Source of the DNA: a virus
Direction: 5' to 3' (one strand)
Length of the DNA: 32,182 bases
IMG/VR virus record: IMGVR_UViG_3300042332_001537
Location: 1-32,182 of that record
Shown here: piece after piece, positions 29,058-32,182 of the stretch
How positions within the stretch are numbered: the first letter of the stretch is position 1
Layout of the letters: each line of letters opens with the position of its first letter
Translations under genes and position numbers: made by a program
The notes under the pieces: model-generated
Told to the model about the DNA's origin: nothing
The model's input: only the letters and a program-made list of their open reading frames with translations
The model's database searches: none

Positions 29058-29207
29058 TCAATTATCTATTTCCAAAATGGGCCAAAGTAAACCGCCAATA
29101 ATTCCAAAAGGAATGGCGAATAGGATAACACCTACGGGGCCAAGATAAAAACCAGCAAGACCACTAATAGTCATAACAAACAGCAGATTGAAGTAATTGA
29201 TTTTCAT
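29058..29207 (-). CDS. Small two-helix membrane protein
   Basis: 49 residues: MKINYFNLLFVMTISGLAGF, then a second hydrophobic stretch PVGVILFAIPFGIIGGLLWP and a charged end EIDN. Two transmembrane helices with almost no loop. It has its own class B promoter. Possible host-membrane effector; function unknown. Confidence 0.72.
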   Translation of the reverse strand: MKINYFNLLFVMTISGLAGFYLGPVGVILFAIPFGIIGGLLWPILEIDN

Positions 29208-29229
29208 GTTGAGGGTTGTTGATTTTTTA

Positions 29230-29272
29230 AGAATACCCCATTTTATGTGGTGTGGTGAATGTGTGTGCCAGT
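29230..29272 (-). promoter_or_regulatory. Class B promoter (gene 29058)
   Basis: TATTCT at 29230-29235; box ACTGGCACAC at 29263-29272, 27 nt upstream, overlapping the end of gene 29275. Confidence 0.72.
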
Positions 29273-29274
29273 TC

Positions 29275-29499
29275 TTAAGGTGTCTCCTGAGAGTAGATGA
29301 ACTTAACGAATTCTCCTACACTCTGCTTCTTATCGTCATACAAAAGATCAGTTCTTAATGTGACGGGCGATTGAACATAAATCTCAATATAGTGTTCGCT
29401 TAAGTAAGTTAACAAAAAATAACCGTAACTAATATTTCGTGAATCATGGCAGTATGAGCTATTGGCCTCTGCAAAGAACCTATCGGGACAGAATGACAT
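29275..29499 (-). CDS. Small early protein of unknown function
   Basis: 74 residues from the ATG at 29499. The frame begins with a TTG at 29541 inside the previous gene, so the inner ATG is preferred, though coupling from 29541 is possible. MSFCPDRFFAEANSSYCHDS, then beta-rich GYFLLTYLSEHYIEIYVQSP. The ending SQETP carries the repeated stop-region motif. Confidence 0.72.
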   Translation of the reverse strand: MSFCPDRFFAEANSSYCHDSRNISYGYFLLTYLSEHYIEIYVQSPVTLRTDLLYDDKKQSVGEFVKFIYSQETP

Positions 29500-29521
29500 T
29501 TGTTTTGGTGTTGTGGAAGAA

Positions 29522-29785
29522 TCAATTAACAGTGTAGCCAATATAACCGTATGCTACTGCAATACCAGCAGCAACGGGAACCTTTAATGCCCGACATTTA
29601 CAAGCCTGCCATAAAGGTTTTAATTTGGGTTCATACATTAACACATGCCAATCTACTGCATCCGATAATGTCGGTAGACCGTCTAAATCCATTTCAAGAC
29701 TATGACGTTTTACGAATCTTAGTGCAGATTCGTTTAGTCTCTCCTTATCGGATTTGGTGAATGAACGAATAATAGAAAGGGACAT
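29522..29785 (-). CDS. Small early protein of unknown function
   Basis: 87 residues. A basic helical front (SFTKSDKERLNESALRFVKR), a middle with YEPKLKPLWQACKCRALKVP, and a hydrophobic end VAAGIAVAYGYIGYTV that could be a membrane anchor. No family recognised. Confidence 0.78.
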   Translation of the reverse strand: MSLSIIRSFTKSDKERLNESALRFVKRHSLEMDLDGLPTLSDAVDWHVLMYEPKLKPLWQACKCRALKVPVAAGIAVAYGYIGYTVN

Positions 29786-29808
29786 CGGTGGGATCGGTTG
29801 ACCTTCTT

Positions 29809-29853
29809 ATTGTAGTGGTGGATGTGGAGTCTGTCGGGTGGGCGTGTGCCAGT
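29809..29853 (-). promoter_or_regulatory. Class B promoter (gene 29522)
   Basis: TACAAT at 29809-29814; box ACTGGCACAC at 29844-29853, 29 nt upstream. Confidence 0.75.
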
Positions 29854-29939
29854 TGTTGAGGTGGTTAGCTATATTTTGATATTTTCGTGCGTTTTTATTT
29901 GTGTTTATGGTGTTTGTGTTCTTACGGGCCAAGTCCCTT

Positions 29940-30110
29940 AAGACGGGGCACATAATAAGACCTTAATATGCTCAATATACTTAATAAGACCTTCCATTAC
30001 TCAATATGCTTAATATGCTCAATATACTTAATAAGACCATTCCTTTATGCTTTCATACGCATATCCATTCAATAAGACCTTAAGACTTATTCCTTTATGC
30101 TTTTAGACAC
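29940..30110. repeat. AT-rich direct repeats in a 290-bp gene-free stretch
   Basis: An identical 28-bp sequence occurs at 29964-29991 and 30011-30038, with AATAAGACC repeated again near 30071. TTCCTTTATGCTTT occurs at about 30040 and 30090. Between 29854 and 30150 there is no credible gene. It could be a replication-related or recombination sequence; there is no direct evidence of either. Confidence 0.6.
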
Positions 30111-30149
30111 ATATTTGTTTAAAATGATTAAAATACGTTTTTTTAATAC

Positions 30150-30428
30150 TCATAGAGATTTTTTGAATAGTTTAATGGGACCATCTTCGCTCCAATGGGG
30201 ATTTGAAACAAATAACATATCATCAGTATAACTGGTTATATCTCCAACGAATGCGGTAAACTTATCTGGAGCAATACCACTGGGAGCAGTAACAAAACCA
30301 ATATCTCTTAATTCTTCAATCTTATAACAATATTCTTCGGGATCTTTAAGTTCTTTATTAAGTTTCATAAAATCTTTCTTTGTCATTACTACTTCTTCAA
30401 AGGAAGTAATCTTTCTAACAACATTCAT
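30150..30428 (-). CDS. Small early protein of unknown function
   Basis: 92 residues beginning MNVVRKITSFEEVVMTKKDF; a second possible start is the Met at residue 15. Lys-rich helix, then IGFVTAPSGIAPDKFTAFVG. It overlaps the end of the upstream small gene by 14 nt, so the two are coupled. No family recognised. Confidence 0.76.
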   Translation of the reverse strand: MNVVRKITSFEEVVMTKKDFMKLNKELKDPEEYCYKIEELRDIGFVTAPSGIAPDKFTAFVGDITSYTDDMLFVSNPHWSEDGPIKLFKKSL

Positions 30429-30543
30429 CCTCGTTTAATAAAAATACATTACAAGATAATGTATTTTTTAGTTCATAAAGTTCTTGCCTAACTTTTTCAA
30501 GTTCTTTTTCTTTGTTGCGGATTTCATCTGGAATTGTGGTCAT
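30415..30543 (-). CDS. Small coiled-coil protein
   Basis: 42 residues: MTTIPDEIRNKEKELEKVRQ, ELYELKNTL, then a short end with Cys-Cys. The heptad pattern suggests a dimeric coiled coil. It starts 25 nt after a class B promoter, which supports it being expressed. Confidence 0.7.
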   Translation of the reverse strand: MTTIPDEIRNKEKELEKVRQELYELKNTLSCNVFLLNEDECC

Positions 30544-30568
30544 TTGTTTTGGGCTGAGTGTCTTTTTA

Positions 30569-30612
30569 AGAATAACAGGTTTTTGGCTGTTGAGTGGTGT
30601 TACTGTGCCAGT
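30569..30612 (-). promoter_or_regulatory. Class B promoter (gene 30415)
   Basis: TATTCT at 30569-30574; box ACTGGCACAG at 30603-30612, 28 nt upstream. Confidence 0.75.
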
Positions 30613-30662
30613 TGTTCAGGTGTCCTCTGAGGATATATTATCTTCCAAGGGGAAACGTATCA

Positions 30663-31070
30663 CTATTCCCAAACTCCTTTATGGTGAATATAACAAAACT
30701 TTGGTCCTGTTTTTAATGATGCAAACATTCCTTGGTCATCATCAGCCATTGCAACAATTTCCACAAAGGAATCGCCAGCATTTCGTTTTTCGGATGCAGT
30801 TGTATTTGGAAAATCACAATACTCGTTTTCCCAATATTGACAAGATTCACAGTATCTCTCTGCCGGAGGAACATACTCTTCAATTTTTACAATATCCTGT
30901 GGGCATTTCTTATTACTAATCCATTTACCGTCTGGTTCGTAATCTATGTCGTTTATTGTATAAGGATACTCTCCAAATTTATTATATTGTACCGGCCCGA
31001 CTAATGTTGAACTATTGCGGGTTGTGGCGGTTACAACCTTATTAACATAGTCTGCAAGATTGATGGTCAT
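30663..31070 (-). CDS. Early protein with a Cys cluster, unknown function
   Basis: 135 residues. NKKCPQDIVKIEEYVPPAER, then YCESCQYWENEYCDFPNTTA, gives Cys52, Cys73, Cys76 and Cys83 and looks like a small metal-binding knuckle. N-terminal NLADYVNKVVTATTRNSSTL; C-terminal GPKFCYIHHKGVWE. It resembles the Cys-rich small proteins of phages that bind zinc; partner unknown. Confidence 0.8.
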   Translation of the reverse strand: MTINLADYVNKVVTATTRNSSTLVGPVQYNKFGEYPYTINDIDYEPDGKWISNKKCPQDIVKIEEYVPPAERYCESCQYWENEYCDFPNTTASEKRNAGDSFVEIVAMADDDQGMFASLKTGPKFCYIHHKGVWE

Positions 31071-31097
31071 TGACTTTGGTGTTTGGGTGACTTTTGT

Positions 31098-31142
31098 ATT
31101 CTAGAGGAAGAGTTGTCCTCTGTAAGGTGCTAGTGTGCCAGT
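31098..31142 (-). promoter_or_regulatory. Class B promoter (gene 30663)
   Basis: TAGAAT at 31098-31103; box ACTGGCACAC at 31133-31142, 29 nt upstream. Confidence 0.76.
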
Positions 31143-31156
31143 TGTTGAAGTGGCCA

Positions 31157-32182
31157 CTAACGTTTCAATAAAAATGGACTAACACCTAACCAGTCGGTTC
31201 TTTGTGTATATCTGGAATGGCGAAAACACAACCTCCGGCAAAATTCGTTGAAAAAGTGAATATTATTTGTTTTCATTGATTCATTAAAAATTGAGATAAA
31301 GGACTCGGAATCTGGACGAATTACTGCATTAATGTAACGTGGGTAATCACTCATTATCATAATTGCCAAATCGTTCTTATTAACCGTCCAGGGATGTTCC
31401 TTAAGGTACACCAAAAGCCGTTCTAGTTCGTAAACCTCATCATCAAAACTCGGACTAATTCCATCAAAATTAAAACATATTGGTGCTGCTATGGGTGTGC
31501 CAAAATTATCAAAAATCATTCCACATGAATGTTTCCATATTACACTTTTCTCGTTCAACTCTGCCGAACAATTAAGATCAATACCTCCATGACGAATGGC
31601 ATAACCAACCGATTTGGTTTCTATGAGCTTATAGAAAATGCTATCAATTAAAACTGGCTCGCAATGCCTTAAAGGGGCTTTTGTTTTATTTGTGAAGTTC
31701 GGAATCAGCTTAATTCTCTTTTTTTCGCTAACAATGCCATCTACATTCTTTAAGATAGTTTCTATATTGACCGTGACAATATTGGGAATGGCCCCGTTCA
31801 ATTGATAAGAATCAATAGTAGTTGTAGTCTTGCAAAAAGATTCTAATGTGGTTGTTGATGTTGGAAGTAGTTCGGGTGGAGCATATGATTCAACATTGTT
31901 GCCAAAATAAACTTCACGTCTAATTTCATTCCTTAAGACCTTATACAAATCCTTAAGCTCTTCAACAAAGGAAGAATCTTGAATAAGTGGATTATTTGCA
32001 TCAATGTATTTCTTATCGATTAAAGATCCAGGAATTGCAGTATAAAATTCATAAGAACCAGACCAGTCTATATCAATGATCTTATCGGTTGCCATATCAA
32101 TAAACCACAGGCACGGATAAGAAACATAAGATACATTATACTTTTTACAGAACGGTTCAATATACGCATTCCTAAATTTTCT
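31157..32182 (-). CDS. Protein of unknown function, 5' end outside window
   Basis: The frame from the Met at 32095 (312 codons) is open for 29 more codons to the right edge, and those read as real protein (RKFRNAYIEPFCKKYNVSYV, SYPCLWFID), so the true start lies outside. Visible text includes DWSGSYEFYTAIPGSLIDKK and HGGIDLNCSAELNEKS. The Asp/Tyr-rich opening and mixed alpha/beta body match no family I know. No late promoter is visible within the window. Confidence 0.82.
   Translation of the reverse strand, partial: RKFRNAYIEPFCKKYNVSYVSYPCLWFIDMATDKIIDIDWSGSYEFYTAIPGSLIDKKYIDANNPLIQDSSFVEELKDLYKVLRNEIRREVYFGNNVESYAPPELLPTSTTTLESFCKTTTTIDSYQLNGAIPNIVTVNIETILKNVDGIVSEKKRIKLIPNFTNKTKAPLRHCEPVLIDSIFYKLIETKSVGYAIRHGGIDLNCSAELNEKSVIWKHSCGMIFDNFGTPIAAPICFNFDGISPSFDDEVYELERLLVYLKEHPWTVNKNDLAIMIMSDYPRYINAVIRPDSESFISIFNESMKTNNIHFFNEFCRRLCFRHSRYTQRTDWLGVSPFLLKR

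Overview
The window comes from the genome of a T4-like cyanophage (cyanomyovirus) and is open at both ends. The evidence is a baseplate cluster (gp25, gp6 and a large gp7-position structural protein), T4-type late promoters (NATAAATA or CTAAATA), photosystem II psbA (D1), a glycosyltransferase and small proteins of a kind common in cyanomyoviruses, and a very large set of tiny early genes. No tRNA, rRNA, integrase or CRISPR array was seen. The host is a cyanobacterium. The GC-richer islet at 10.0-10.9 kb resembles accessory genes of Synechococcus-like hosts and their phages, but the host genus cannot be fixed from this sequence.

Layout. (1) 1-4.7 kb, minus strand: late structural operon gp25 > gp6 > large baseplate-wedge protein. 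(2) 4.7-9.1 kb: late genes on both strands. They include a glycosyltransferase operon, three proteins sharing a C-terminal MS-(E/D)-x-(W/F) module, and a translationally coupled cassette (7.0-8.8 kb) of four proteins. All four start with a T4 internal-head-protein-like targeting tag (MKTFxEFLxEA) ending at a prohead-protease-like site. One looks like an ADP-ribosyltransferase and one like a GNAT acetyltransferase split by a -1 frameshift. (3) 9.1-13.6 kb, minus: a conserved phage hypothetical, a GC-richer pair (DUF551-like gene plus a frameshifted Lar-like gene), two small genes, a GIY-YIG/NUMOD3 homing-type endonuclease and psbA. (4) 13.6-18.7 kb, minus: a compact operon of about 13 small genes, often with 4-nt overlaps, including two leucine-rich-repeat-variant (LRV) proteins and a ribbon-helix-helix regulator, followed upstream by two singly promoted genes. 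(5) 18.7-31.1 kb, minus: about 24 small early genes, nearly all of unknown function, most with their own promoter and many with their own terminator. (6) 31.2-32.2 kb: a partial gene of unknown function.

Two recurring early promoter designs stand out. Class A is TTGACA-N17-TATTCT (15 copies, one with N18 and TATACT). Twelve copies are preceded 9-10 nt upstream by a GATAAG-N5-CTTATC palindrome, which in many cases overlaps or abuts the stop codon of the upstream gene. Class B lacks a good -35 in most copies and instead carries an ACTGGCACAC-like box exactly 27-29 nt upstream of a TANNNT -10 (nine copies, including psbA, plus three related copies with an ACTGTCCACT box). Six further intergenic spots hold a conserved roughly 50-nt structured element on the plus strand. 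It has a covarying stem, a constant ACGCTAATCCTG core and its own -10-like sequence, and may be a family of phage small RNAs.

Likely program. Early minus-strand genes are read by host RNA polymerase from class A and B promoters. psbA is read from a class B promoter. Late structural and capsid-cargo genes are read from T4-type late promoters. The tagged cargo cassette is proposed to be packaged in the head and injected into the next host. All functional statements rest on motif recognition by eye; no database search was possible.
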